Below, piece by piece: positions 15,785-24,123 of a stretch of DNA of 26,774 nucleotides; positions within the stretch are counted from its first letter, which is position 1, and each line of letters starts with the position of its first letter. Both the position numbers and the translations under genes were made by a program. The notes under the pieces were generated by a model that did no database searches, was not told the origin of the DNA, and worked only from the letters and a program-made list of their open reading frames with translations. Origin of the DNA: Marinospirillum sp. (GTDB lineage Bacteria; Pseudomonadota; Gammaproteobacteria; Pseudomonadales; Halomonadaceae); contig NZ_JACUUA010000031.1 of assembly GCF_014859565.1 (NCBI RefSeq), forward strand, positions 1 to 26,774, written 5' to 3'.

Positions 15785-17312
15785 ATACATCTCCTGCCAG
15801 GGTTGAAGTCAGGTTCAGCTTGAAGTCCTGCCCCTGATGCCGAAGGTGAGGAGTCAGCTGCAGATGGATTTCTGGCTGTTGCTGGTCACTGATGCTGATT
15901 TTTAACAAGGCTTCGCGGAAGGGTTTACGATGCATCACTTCTGCGGAGGGTTTTTCCTGTGCTGAAACACTGCCTTGCAACCACTGGTTTAATCGTGTTT
16001 CCAAGTTGTTCAGGGTTTCACTGCCACCCAGTTGCTCACGCAGCACCAGTTTAAGATAGTGGGCAACCCGGCTCAGGGTTAACACATAAGGCAGCTGGTA
16101 ATCCGGCTGAATGATGGTGTTGTGCCCGGCTCCGGTATGCAGTGCAACGGGTTGTTCAAAAGCTATGGAAAAATGCTGTCCAACTCCTGCCAGGGTAAAA
16201 CCCTGATGGGCAAAAGCTGACAGGGTTTCCTGTGGCCACCTGGCCTCTATTGGAGGTAGCGGCGGGGTATGGGGATTCAGCTGATAGGCTGCCAGCAGTG
16301 GATCTTCATCACCCGGTGAATTCAACATGCCGGTATAACTGCCATGTTGCTGAAAGCTGTTTAATACCAGGCTGCAGAGTGAATAGCAGGGATTTCCCCA
16401 CAGCATCGCATCTTCATCATCCAGTGGCTGCTCCTGAAAAAAGGCTTCTTCCAGCTGCAAGGCATGGGGCGGACGAACCAGCACTCTGGGTAAAACCAGA
16501 TTGAGATAACGGCAAGCTGGTTGCTGCATCAACTGGCGCAATTTGATGAAGTTACGGCTGGTATTCAGTTCTGCGGCCAGCTCGGGTGTCAGGGTCTGGC
16601 TGAACTGATCCAACCCCAGCAGGCTGGGTGCCACAGAAGTCAGGATTGGTGCATGAGCTGCCTGCCCCAGTTTTGCCAGAGCCTCAAGCTCCAGCAGATC
16701 CTGCTGGTTATTGCTCCACTGCTGATCCACCAGAATCAGGCTATAGGGCAAACCACCATACTGACCCAGTTCTTCAGCATAAATTTTTTGAAATAGCGGG
16801 CTATCAACCAGTGCTGTGGAGGTCAGATTTTCCTGCAGGTCTTCACGACTCTGGTGCAGCAGTAATATCTCGGTTGCCGGGTGATCAGCACTGAAGCGAA
16901 TCAGTCGATCCAAGCTTCGCCAGGTGGCTTCCAGTTGCCGGATACGCGGATGATGCAAGACCCGATTAACCTGATGCAGCGCCTGTTTTAACTGTTGTAA
17001 CTGCAAAAAATCATCATCCGGCAGTATCAGGTGTTGCTGGATTTGCCGCAGTAATTGTTGTGGATGCAAATCCCGGAGGCTATCGATCTGCAGTTTTAAT
17101 TCACCCAGATCCGGCAGTTGTAGTAGAACTTCTGGTTGCTGGTGCTGCAGCCAGTCATTAATGCCGGAATAACCCTGGGTGCTAACGGGTGTCAGAACGG
17201 GTTTTGACAGCCCTAGATCAGCCAATACCAGTATCCGGCACGGTAGTGGTGGACGTGTACTGCCAGACAAGGCTGCATCAAACTGCAGTGAGCTGTATAA
17301 ACGGGTGTCCAT
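15777..17312 (-). CDS. TssB-TssC-like fusion protein (sheath paralogue)
   Basis: This 511-residue protein joins both sheath subunits in one chain. Residues about 20-95 resemble TssB: PLPCRILVLADLG matches the LPFKALILSNF of the locus's own TssB, and ELKLQIDSLRDLHPQQLLRQ matches its ELTVEINPRSLKDLEPDQLA. From about residue 110 the chain aligns with TssC: LEATWRSLDRLI versus VESTWRGLDFLV; LFQKIYAEELGQYGGLPYSL versus LFQTVYTKEYGQFGGEPYGV; RVAHYLKLVLREQL; and a final LQLTPHLRHQGQDFKLNLTS. The N-terminal part of TssC that carries the ClpV-binding helix is absent, as is the TssB C-terminal region. Its ATG overlaps the tssM stop by one base. The homology is clear; its place in the machine is unknown. 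It may be an end cap, an alternative sheath unit or a baseplate-linked ring. Confidence 0.85.
   Translation of the reverse strand: MDTRLYSSLQFDAALSGSTRPPLPCRILVLADLGLSKPVLTPVSTQGYSGINDWLQHQQPEVLLQLPDLGELKLQIDSLRDLHPQQLLRQIQQHLILPDDDFLQLQQLKQALHQVNRVLHHPRIRQLEATWRSLDRLIRFSADHPATEILLLHQSREDLQENLTSTALVDSPLFQKIYAEELGQYGGLPYSLILVDQQWSNNQQDLLELEALAKLGQAAHAPILTSVAPSLLGLDQFSQTLTPELAAELNTSRNFIKLRQLMQQPACRYLNLVLPRVLVRPPHALQLEEAFFQEQPLDDEDAMLWGNPCYSLCSLVLNSFQQHGSYTGMLNSPGDEDPLLAAYQLNPHTPPLPPIEARWPQETLSAFAHQGFTLAGVGQHFSIAFEQPVALHTGAGHNTIIQPDYQLPYVLTLSRVAHYLKLVLREQLGGSETLNNLETRLNQWLQGSVSAQEKPSAEVMHRKPFREALLKISISDQQQPEIHLQLTPHLRHQGQDFKLNLTSTLAGDVYG
15791..15795 (-). promoter_or_regulatory. Ribosome-binding site deciding the second hcp-like start
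   Basis: AGGAG on the - strand lies 6 bases before the ATG at 15784 and touches the ATG at 15790. The usual 5-9 base spacing favours the inner start. Confidence 0.6.
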
Positions 17313-20300
17313 CAGAGTGCACCTGTACGGATGATGGTGCGTGGCAGACGTTGCCGGCTGGCGGTCAGTACATTGATAACATCCGTGTGACCACGCAATC
17401 CGAACTGCAGATCAAAGTAACGGATATCCCACTCGGCCAGTCGCTCTTCATACAGGGGAAAATCTGAGCTGGCAAAACGCTTTGAACCCTGGGCAAACTC
17501 TTCCAGAAAACGCGGGAAGCCATAATGACCGGGATAACTCTTCACCATTTGGTAGTTATCTACCTGGATCACCAGCCGTACATTGCTGCAATCCAGTGAC
17601 CAGATAAACTCTGCATCCATACGGAAGTTAAGGTTTTCCAGCTCTTGCAACCCTTTGCCACACTGCATTTCCAGCAGAACCCTGCTGGGCAGTTTTTTGG
17701 CTTCCGGATTTACGGTGATCGGGCGGGTGCTCAGAATGACAGAATACTGGTCACGGTTTTGTTTGCGGTATTCGTCTGCCTTGCGCATGAAACTCAGCAG
17801 ATCAGTGCTGATTGGATAAGGCGCACCAAAAGCATTACGACTGATATAACCGGCACTGAAGCGCCGCTGTACAAAAGGGTTCAACTGCTCATCAAAAAAT
17901 CGCCACAGCAAGCCGCCTTCTGCATAAAGAAAGTTGGCCATACGGTCTTCCGGTACACCTTCCGCGGCACCAAGGAAGCCCTCTTCCCATCTCATTTGTA
18001 ATTCGTCCACTGATTGCTGAATCAGAAAACGGCGAAACATGTTCAGGGGGCCGCGAAACACCACCCAGAAGGGTTCGTTAAAGTCGGTGTTGCGTCCCAG
18101 TAACCCCTGCAAATCCTGCAGATGTCGATAACCCGTTGCCAGGGCGGTTTCACCCCGTGAGGGGTCATCTGGATTACTGTACAAATCCCGCATACTGAGG
18201 TGAGCAATGGAGCGAATTTGTGATTGTTTGGTCAATTCACGAATGTTGGCGCGGTATTCACCCAGCAGCAGGGCAGCACGCTCCACCATCAGCGCCTGTT
18301 CATCCTTGATAGCTTCTTCAGAGCCGACATTTTTACCGGCCTTGGCCGCCATTTTGCCGACCTTGCCAGCACGCTTCAGCATTTTAAGTGCCAGTTTTTG
18401 CAGTGCACCGGAACCGGATTCATTGGGTGCTATGGCGATCATATCCGCATACAGCTCCACCATATAAACCCATTCCGGTGCATTGTCATCCATGAAAGGA
18501 CGCAGTTCGGCAGCCATGCGATCCAGAAACTGGAAGTGCTGGTTACGGCTGGTGGCCTGCATATCAATGGCTTCTCGCCAGGTATTAGGCCCCTCCAGCA
18601 CATCTACACCCTTCTGAAAGGCCATGGCGAGTTGCTTCCAGGCCTCCAGATAACGCGCACGATAACTTTCTTCAAATCCGGGAATCAGAATGTTGACCTG
18701 TTCAGCAATGTCCTGGGTTTCCAGTAGCTGCTCAATAAAGTCATCAATCATTTCCTTGCCGCGCAGGGTGAAGGCGGCGGGTACTCGCACATCATCGGAT
18801 GTGCGGATGCCCCGCCAGTACTCCCCCAGGCGAACTTCATGCTCCCCTGCAGACAGATTGCCCCAGTCCACCAGCCAGTCAATACTGCCGGGGCTTTGAG
18901 CCAGGATACGCTGCAGGTAAACCCGCTTGCTGTTCAGTCGGGCTTCCATTCGTTCCCTGTCTTCCTGCCAGATGATATACAGCAGGTGCAACCGGTTCAG
19001 AGTGGCCAGCTGAGACATGTCCAGCACAGCCAGTGAAGGATCATCATTCTGGGTATAAGACGGCGGCATGTCAGTGAGTCGGTTGAGATTAGCTCCATCC
19101 AACCAGCTCTGCAGCAGGTTGATTTCCCGCACCAGCTGACCAACATAACGTGCCATTTCCTGACCCAGCTCATTACCCGAGAGATTGCCTTCAAACAGCC
19201 TTTTTTCGGCATTCAGCTGCAAGCGACGATCCAGGGGAGTAATCAGACTCTGATCCACCCGCTGTACAAAAATACGCTGCAGGCGCAGCTGGAAATCCGG
19301 TGTGGCCGTGACATCATTCATCCAGGGTAAAAAGCTGCGATCATCCAGTTGTTGTATCAGGCTGGAAAACTGCTGGTTAACACGAATATTGCTGGCAAAG
19401 TCACTCTGTTCCACCAGATTACCGGCATAACGGTCACTGAGATCCTGCAGGAACAGCAGATCCTGTCGGTAGGTCAGACCCAGTGTGCCCAGCATAATCA
19501 GGATTACCAGTGCATAACCACTGATCCAGAGGTTACGTATGGCACGTTCGGCACGAACCGCTGCAGGCAGACGGGAGACATGATCCCGCTCTCCGGGCAG
19601 CACTTTGGTTAACAGGTCGTGGCAGAACAGCCCCTGTGGCAGAGGACTGTCAGGGTCACTTTGGATACTGCCCGCCAGATATACACCGCGTAGTTCCGGC
19701 AGTTCTTCAAAAACACTTTCCTGAAAAATGCCACGGGTAAAGTTACGCAATCTGCTGGACAACTCACCCAGGCGGCTGGGTAATACCAGTGCATCAGGGT
19801 CTGCATTACCGGCGCGGATAACAAAAATATTCAGATCTTTAAGGCGTTCGGACAACAGCTCAATGCTGTGTTCAACAAAATCATCAGCTTCCAGTTTTTG
19901 TTGATTCAGACAACCCAGGGCTTGTTCTTTGATGTGTTCCGGCAATGAAGCCGCCCACTGTTCAGTTCCTTGCAGGCGATCCAGCCCGGTTAGAACCAGA
20001 TAAACTGGAAACTGGGTTTTTAACTGTTTGACCAGTTGCCCCAGCAGATCACGCAGATGTAAACCTTGATCGTACAGCTGATCATCACTCTGTTGTTCCA
20101 GCCAGCGCCAGTCAACCGGTAACAGCAAGCCATTTACTGGTTCTTCCTGACGGCTGGCAACCAGTAATTGCAAAGTTCGATGCCATTCAGGTGTGTGACG
20201 TCCATCTCTATCAAACAAAGCCGAAGGCAGCTGCAGCAGCAAACCCTGATTATAAGGCCAGAAGGTCACCGGAGTTTCCGGTCCGGTAAAGCGTGTTTCT

Positions 20301-20725
20301 GCATCAGTGGGCAGAGTGATTTTGGATGACTTTAACCAGTCGGATGCCAGATTGCGGTCACCCAGCAGCATAAACCAGGGCAGTGCATAGTGAGGATGCA
20401 GGCGTTTATCCTGCAGCGGGCTACTACGCAGGAAACTGAGTACTGCCTTAAAACGGGTATCCAGACTTTGAGTGTCTGCTGCTGAATATTGAGTTTCACT
20501 GTCTGCATTGGATTCCTGCAACAGACGCTTGGCTCTGGCACGTGCCTGCATCCGGGTAATAAACCAGCGCAGGCCACGATAACCAGCCCAGATCAGCAGC
20601 AGTGTCAGGGTCAGCAGCACACCGTTTTCAATCGGGAAGCCCAGCAGTAGTGCACCAAAAATTGCTGCAACGGCAATCAGTGACCAGATGAGCAGAAAAA
20701 GAAGGACTTTAAATAGAGTTTTCAC
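17312..20725 (-). CDS. tssM: T6SS membrane complex protein TssM (IcmF), Walker motifs degenerate
   Basis: This 1137-residue inner-membrane protein links TssL to the outer-membrane lipoprotein TssJ. Membrane segments lie at about 5-29, 33-54 and 395-418, leaving a cytoplasmic domain between the second and third and a large periplasmic C-terminal part. In many TssM proteins the cytoplasmic domain has a Walker A motif (GPPGAGKTT); here the same place reads LLGDRNLASDWLKSS (about 120-134), with no GxxxxGK[ST]. The DTAGRY region is replaced by LPSALFDRDGRHT. Nucleotide hydrolysis is therefore unlikely. The C-terminal half keeps family patterns such as GPLNMFRRF and the TssJ-binding region. Translation starts with GTG, with AAGG upstream. 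It lies 35 bases after tssL. Confidence 0.95.
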   Translation of the reverse strand: MKTLFKVLLFLLIWSLIAVAAIFGALLLGFPIENGVLLTLTLLLIWAGYRGLRWFITRMQARARAKRLLQESNADSETQYSAADTQSLDTRFKAVLSFLRSSPLQDKRLHPHYALPWFMLLGDRNLASDWLKSSKITLPTDAETRFTGPETPVTFWPYNQGLLLQLPSALFDRDGRHTPEWHRTLQLLVASRQEEPVNGLLLPVDWRWLEQQSDDQLYDQGLHLRDLLGQLVKQLKTQFPVYLVLTGLDRLQGTEQWAASLPEHIKEQALGCLNQQKLEADDFVEHSIELLSERLKDLNIFVIRAGNADPDALVLPSRLGELSSRLRNFTRGIFQESVFEELPELRGVYLAGSIQSDPDSPLPQGLFCHDLLTKVLPGERDHVSRLPAAVRAERAIRNLWISGYALVILIMLGTLGLTYRQDLLFLQDLSDRYAGNLVEQSDFASNIRVNQQFSSLIQQLDDRSFLPWMNDVTATPDFQLRLQRIFVQRVDQSLITPLDRRLQLNAEKRLFEGNLSGNELGQEMARYVGQLVREINLLQSWLDGANLNRLTDMPPSYTQNDDPSLAVLDMSQLATLNRLHLLYIIWQEDRERMEARLNSKRVYLQRILAQSPGSIDWLVDWGNLSAGEHEVRLGEYWRGIRTSDDVRVPAAFTLRGKEMIDDFIEQLLETQDIAEQVNILIPGFEESYRARYLEAWKQLAMAFQKGVDVLEGPNTWREAIDMQATSRNQHFQFLDRMAAELRPFMDDNAPEWVYMVELYADMIAIAPNESGSGALQKLALKMLKRAGKVGKMAAKAGKNVGSEEAIKDEQALMVERAALLLGEYRANIRELTKQSQIRSIAHLSMRDLYSNPDDPSRGETALATGYRHLQDLQGLLGRNTDFNEPFWVVFRGPLNMFRRFLIQQSVDELQMRWEEGFLGAAEGVPEDRMANFLYAEGGLLWRFFDEQLNPFVQRRFSAGYISRNAFGAPYPISTDLLSFMRKADEYRKQNRDQYSVILSTRPITVNPEAKKLPSRVLLEMQCGKGLQELENLNFRMDAEFIWSLDCSNVRLVIQVDNYQMVKSYPGHYGFPRFLEEFAQGSKRFASSDFPLYEERLAEWDIRYFDLQFGLRGHTDVINVLTASRQRLPRTIIRTGAL

Positions 20726-20760
20726 GGGATAAGCCTTTTTATTGATAGTCTGCCGACACG

Positions 20761-21438
20761 CTAAATCAGCGCAACCAGTCGCTGTACCAGCGACAGAACC
20801 TCAACACGCATGACGACATACACCAGCAACACACCCAGCGCCGGTACACCCAGATAAAAGGGCAGCAGGGTATAACGCGAATGATTTCTGAGGCGTGGTT
20901 TTTCCCGGGGGGGGTAGGCTTCCGGTGTCAGTACTGCCTGGGTGTCTGTCCAGGGAATTTTCTGGCTATGAGACAGGAGTTCAAAGTTTTCCAGTCTCAG
21001 ACCATCCAGACGTACACGCTCATCCAGCGAGAAATAACGGCCAGAAAAACCCAGTGCCAGGCAGTAGTAATAAACTTCACGCACATCCCTGTCGGCAGGA
21101 TCGATCAGTGTCAGGCTCGATAGATTACTGAAAAACTCTTCACCGGCATTGGCTGTGTCGTAGTAACTTTTTTGCAGCTGACTGGCATTCCAGCGATTGG
21201 ATTCTTTCCAGCCACAGGAGAGCAGTGCTTCATCCATGTAGGCAACAACAGCAAAACGGGCTTTTTCATAATGCTCACGGCGGTAACCGAGCGAAGCATA
21301 AACCAGCGCTTTTTCTGCCAGCAGACGCTCACTTTCAATTTTTACTTCTTCATAAGCGGGTTGCTCACCAGCTGCAATCTGGCTCTGCAAGCGTTTTACA
21401 TAAGCCAGTGCATCAATAAAACAATCAATCAGCCGCAT
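20761..21438 (-). CDS. tssL: T6SS membrane complex protein TssL (DotU)
   Basis: This 225-residue protein is the DotU-type TssL that binds TssM in the inner membrane. The start MRLIDCFIDALAYVKRLQSQ and the motif VVAYMDEALLSCGWKESNRW are typical. A single C-terminal membrane segment lies in LGVPALGVLLVYVVMRVEV. There is no OmpA-like peptidoglycan-binding domain, so wall anchoring must come from another protein. An upstream ATG at 21489 keeps the frame, but the ATG at 21438 has AAAGGG (21446-21451) 7 bases away, starts 4 bases after the tssK stop, and matches the family N-terminus, so it is preferred. Confidence 0.92.
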   Translation of the reverse strand: MRLIDCFIDALAYVKRLQSQIAAGEQPAYEEVKIESERLLAEKALVYASLGYRREHYEKARFAVVAYMDEALLSCGWKESNRWNASQLQKSYYDTANAGEEFFSNLSSLTLIDPADRDVREVYYYCLALGFSGRYFSLDERVRLDGLRLENFELLSHSQKIPWTDTQAVLTPEAYPPREKPRLRNHSRYTLLPFYLGVPALGVLLVYVVMRVEVLSLVQRLVALI

Positions 21439-21442
21439 AATG

Positions 21443-22828
21443 TCACCCTTTGATTGCAACCAGTTCCAGCGCCAGATCTTCCGGCGCATCCGGCCATGCC
21501 AGTTCCAGCATTGCTTCCCGCTCTACCTGCAGCCAGGACTCATCATTGCTACTTAGTGCAAAGTAGGTCGAGTTGGGGCGTTGCGGCAAACCTTCCGGGC
21601 GAACTTCCAGCAGACGTTTATCAACACCCGGCAAGGCTCGAGATTGATACATCGGAACCAGGGTTGGTGTTCCCAGTTTGGAAAAGCGCTGGAAGCCTTC
21701 CAGCCATTTATCACGTCCCAGCTGAGTACGCACCACCAGAAATAGCTGTTGCCCCGCTTCCAGAAACTTGCTGGGCAGCTCCAGACGGTAGTTGCCACTT
21801 TCCAGCAGATTAAAGCGTGCCAGAGACTCGGAGCCTATGGCAATTTCATTCATCTGGCGGCTGATAATCTGGCGTGCGATATCAAAACACCGTCCCAGAT
21901 CGAGATGATCATAAGCAGGCAGCTTGAGGTTGGAACCGGATATCTCACCACGGATGTTGGCATTGGTGGAGAAGCAGCTCAATTCAGCAATCAGGGTACG
22001 AGCTTCCTGATAGACTCGCTCAACCGGGGTGTTTCCCAACTCCAGCAGATGTGAAAGGATTTGCACTGAACGTCCCAGTGTTTGTAATGCCATACGGTAA
22101 CGCAGCAGCTGGGGGTTAAATTCCGAACCACGGTAGCTGGAGGGTGACTGTTTGTAGTCTTCCAATTGAGTGCTTCTGGACAACAGCTCATCACGCAGAC
22201 TGCGCACCCAGTGCAGCATTTCCGGCACAGCATTGATACTCAGCAAAGGAGGCAGGTATTCTGGATCACAGAGTACCTGTTCATTTTGCTGAATCAGTTG
22301 TAATACTGGCAGACTTTCGACACCGCTGAGATTTTTGAGCTGAGCACTGGTTACCAGCTTGCCGCTCAAGCTAAGCAAGGGGGTTTCAACAGCATCACCC
22401 GCTTGATATTGCTCCTGAAGTTGTTCGGGGCGGTCGCTCAGTCGGTATCTTGGGAGCTGATGGCGGGAAGCAAGAGTGCCACTCTGAACCGCCGGTCGCT
22501 GGTTTTTGCTCGCAATCACCAGATGTATCTGCAGGGGTTCACGTGTATCCGGCCAGAGTTCAGGCTGTAAATGCAGCTCTTCAAGCTGGGCGTTTTCCGG
22601 GAAACTGAACCAGCTGCCATCCCTCATCAGTACCCGCAATTGGCGGAAGGCAACCTTGCCTGCAGCCAGCGCACCGGCATCCAGATCACTGAAACCGACA
22701 CCCCAGGGCAGTGCCAGCAAATTTTGCCGTATCGCCTGCTGGGTATCGAGATGAAAGGCATCCAGATGCTGAAAATGATGGGGCTGCAAGAATAGCCCCT
22801 GATGCCAGTAAATCGGTTTGTTGGTCAA
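21443..22828 (-). CDS. tssK: T6SS baseplate protein TssK
   Basis: This 461-residue protein is TssK (VasE/ImpJ), the trimeric link between baseplate and TssJLM membrane complex. The opening IYWHQGLFLQPHHFQHLDAF is diagnostic, as are PWGVGFSDLDAGALAAGKVA and, near the end, YFALSSNDESWLQVEREAML. The length is close to the usual 440-455. The start codon is TTG (22828-22826), supported by AAGGAAG about 6 bases upstream. The preceding tssJ stop lies 30 bases away. TTG starts are rare and may hold down its translation relative to hcp and tssC, which is inference. Confidence 0.95.
   Translation of the reverse strand: MTNKPIYWHQGLFLQPHHFQHLDAFHLDTQQAIRQNLLALPWGVGFSDLDAGALAAGKVAFRQLRVLMRDGSWFSFPENAQLEELHLQPELWPDTREPLQIHLVIASKNQRPAVQSGTLASRHQLPRYRLSDRPEQLQEQYQAGDAVETPLLSLSGKLVTSAQLKNLSGVESLPVLQLIQQNEQVLCDPEYLPPLLSINAVPEMLHWVRSLRDELLSRSTQLEDYKQSPSSYRGSEFNPQLLRYRMALQTLGRSVQILSHLLELGNTPVERVYQEARTLIAELSCFSTNANIRGEISGSNLKLPAYDHLDLGRCFDIARQIISRQMNEIAIGSESLARFNLLESGNYRLELPSKFLEAGQQLFLVVRTQLGRDKWLEGFQRFSKLGTPTLVPMYQSRALPGVDKRLLEVRPEGLPQRPNSTYFALSSNDESWLQVEREAMLELAWPDAPEDLALELVAIKG
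21446..21451 (-). promoter_or_regulatory. Ribosome-binding site deciding the tssL start
   Basis: AAAGGG on the - strand, inside the last codons of tssK, lies 7 bases before the ATG at 21438. It supports the inner tssL start over the upstream ATG at 21489. Confidence 0.7.
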
Positions 22829-22858
22829 GGTTGTCTTCCTTTATTCTTTTTACAAGGT

Positions 22859-23560
22859 TCAGAAGGCTCTGGCACGCAGGTTTTCAATCCGTTCTTCTCC
22901 AAGCTCCAGCCAGATTTTTAATCTTGCTGCTTCACCGGATGGTGGTAGGGCCTGGCGACCAAAAGGCCACCACCAGCGTTTTCTATTCTTATAAGGTACA
23001 CTCCGGCCAGTGACACCGGGTATAGCAACAACTCGCACACTGGAGTCATCCGACATTCGGAAGTAACCAGCCAGAATGGCAAGGTGTGATGCGCCTTTTA
23101 CCCGATCAAGAGCCAGGGTTCTGGTTTGCCCCGGTTGCAGGATCAATACAGTTTCCCGCATGAAATCACCCGAGAGTCGATTGGATTCTGCCGCCATCAG
23201 ATCCGCCAGTCGGAAGGATGAAGGTCGATAATTATCCAGTTCCGCAGGATCACTCATCTGGATGATTTTCACTGCCAACGTGCGAGGTTCACCTTGCTGC
23301 GTATTGATATTCTCGCTGGCCTGCAGGCGAACAGCAATGGCTCTGGATTCATAAAGACCGGTACCGCCCAGCAATCGCGGCGGTATCCGCTCCTTATCCA
23401 GATATCGCCACTGGCCTTGATTGGGATTCCATTCCCATTTTGCCTCAGGGTCTTTTTTGCTGTATTCAGGTTCTATGTGCCCGGTCCACTCATAAGGTGT
23501 GGCACAGCCTGTTAACAGCAAGGCAGACAGCAGGTAGATCAGCCAGAAACGACCTTTCAT
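22859..23560 (-). CDS. tssJ: T6SS outer-membrane lipoprotein TssJ
   Basis: This lipoprotein anchors the T6SS membrane complex in the outer membrane by binding the TssM periplasmic end. The ATG at 23560 gives a compact signal peptide, MKGRFWLIYLLSALLLTGC, with lipobox LTGC and lipidated Cys at 19. An in-frame GTG at 23575 would add five residues and overlap the hcp stop; the ATG is preferred. The body (233 residues) is longer than most TssJ (about 150-190). It has an inserted N-terminal stretch rich in Trp, Glu and Pro (about 20-60) before the beta-sandwich (IAVRLQASENINTQQGEPR; LILQPGQTRTLALDR; HLAILAGYFR). It lies 7 bases after hcp. Confidence 0.92.
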   Translation of the reverse strand: MKGRFWLIYLLSALLLTGCATPYEWTGHIEPEYSKKDPEAKWEWNPNQGQWRYLDKERIPPRLLGGTGLYESRAIAVRLQASENINTQQGEPRTLAVKIIQMSDPAELDNYRPSSFRLADLMAAESNRLSGDFMRETVLILQPGQTRTLALDRVKGASHLAILAGYFRMSDDSSVRVVAIPGVTGRSVPYKNRKRWWWPFGRQALPPSGEAARLKIWLELGEERIENLRARAF

Positions 23561-23567
23561 GAATCGA

Positions 23568-24083
23568 TTACTCACCAGCCCAGTTATCTATTGCGGTGCT
23601 GGAGGCTGTTTCATGATTCCAGGTGATGCTGCTGTAGCTGAAGCGAACTTCTTCAAACGCACTGATAGAGTCATTGGCTGGATCAAGGAAGTCCGGAGAG
23701 GTGGTTATGATGCTGACAACCTTGGCACCTTCCAGCTCGATGGTGTAGTAGTGCACTGGTTGACCATCACTACCAGTATCAGCACTGCGATAGAAGTGCA
23801 GCGCACAGTTCAGTGATTTTGGCTCAGCCAGGCACTGGAACAGCAGGGGTGAGCTTTTGTCGATCAGTTTACGTATCTGCAGGTATTCATGTTTACGGTT
23901 GCCGGTGACCTGACCGGTCAGGCGATCCGTCGGTACACTGACCTTGTGTTCAAAGCCGGTAACAAAAACTTCATCTTCGTGGCCGGATTTGAAAAAAGCA
24001 CCAATACTTTCCTGGCTGGATGCACCCTCACTCAGGTTGTCACCATCAGCGGTTTCAATGGTCATGTAAATTACGTTAGGCAT
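23568..24083 (-). CDS. hcp: Hcp tube protein (TssD)
   Basis: This 171-residue Hcp1-family protein forms the stacked hexameric rings of the T6SS inner tube and is itself secreted. The family pattern is clear: VIYMTIETADGDNLSEGASS at the start, VPTDRLTGQVTGNRKHEYLQ, KSLNCALHFYR and FEEVRFSYSSITWNHE at the end. It follows tssC by 40 bases with a good GAGGAA ribosome-binding site, consistent with strong translation. It is the canonical Hcp of the locus; a divergent paralogue lies at 15293-15784. Confidence 0.95.
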   Translation of the reverse strand: MPNVIYMTIETADGDNLSEGASSQESIGAFFKSGHEDEVFVTGFEHKVSVPTDRLTGQVTGNRKHEYLQIRKLIDKSSPLLFQCLAEPKSLNCALHFYRSADTGSDGQPVHYYTIELEGAKVVSIITTSPDFLDPANDSISAFEEVRFSYSSITWNHETASSTAIDNWAGE

Positions 24084-24123
24084 TGTCTGTTCCTCAGTAT
24101 CTCAGTCGTTTTGGAATCGTGTG

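Noticed and set aside
18224..18727. Open frame of 167 codons on the + strand
   Set aside because: It lies opposite tssM, where the - strand frame is clearly coding; no family features were seen.
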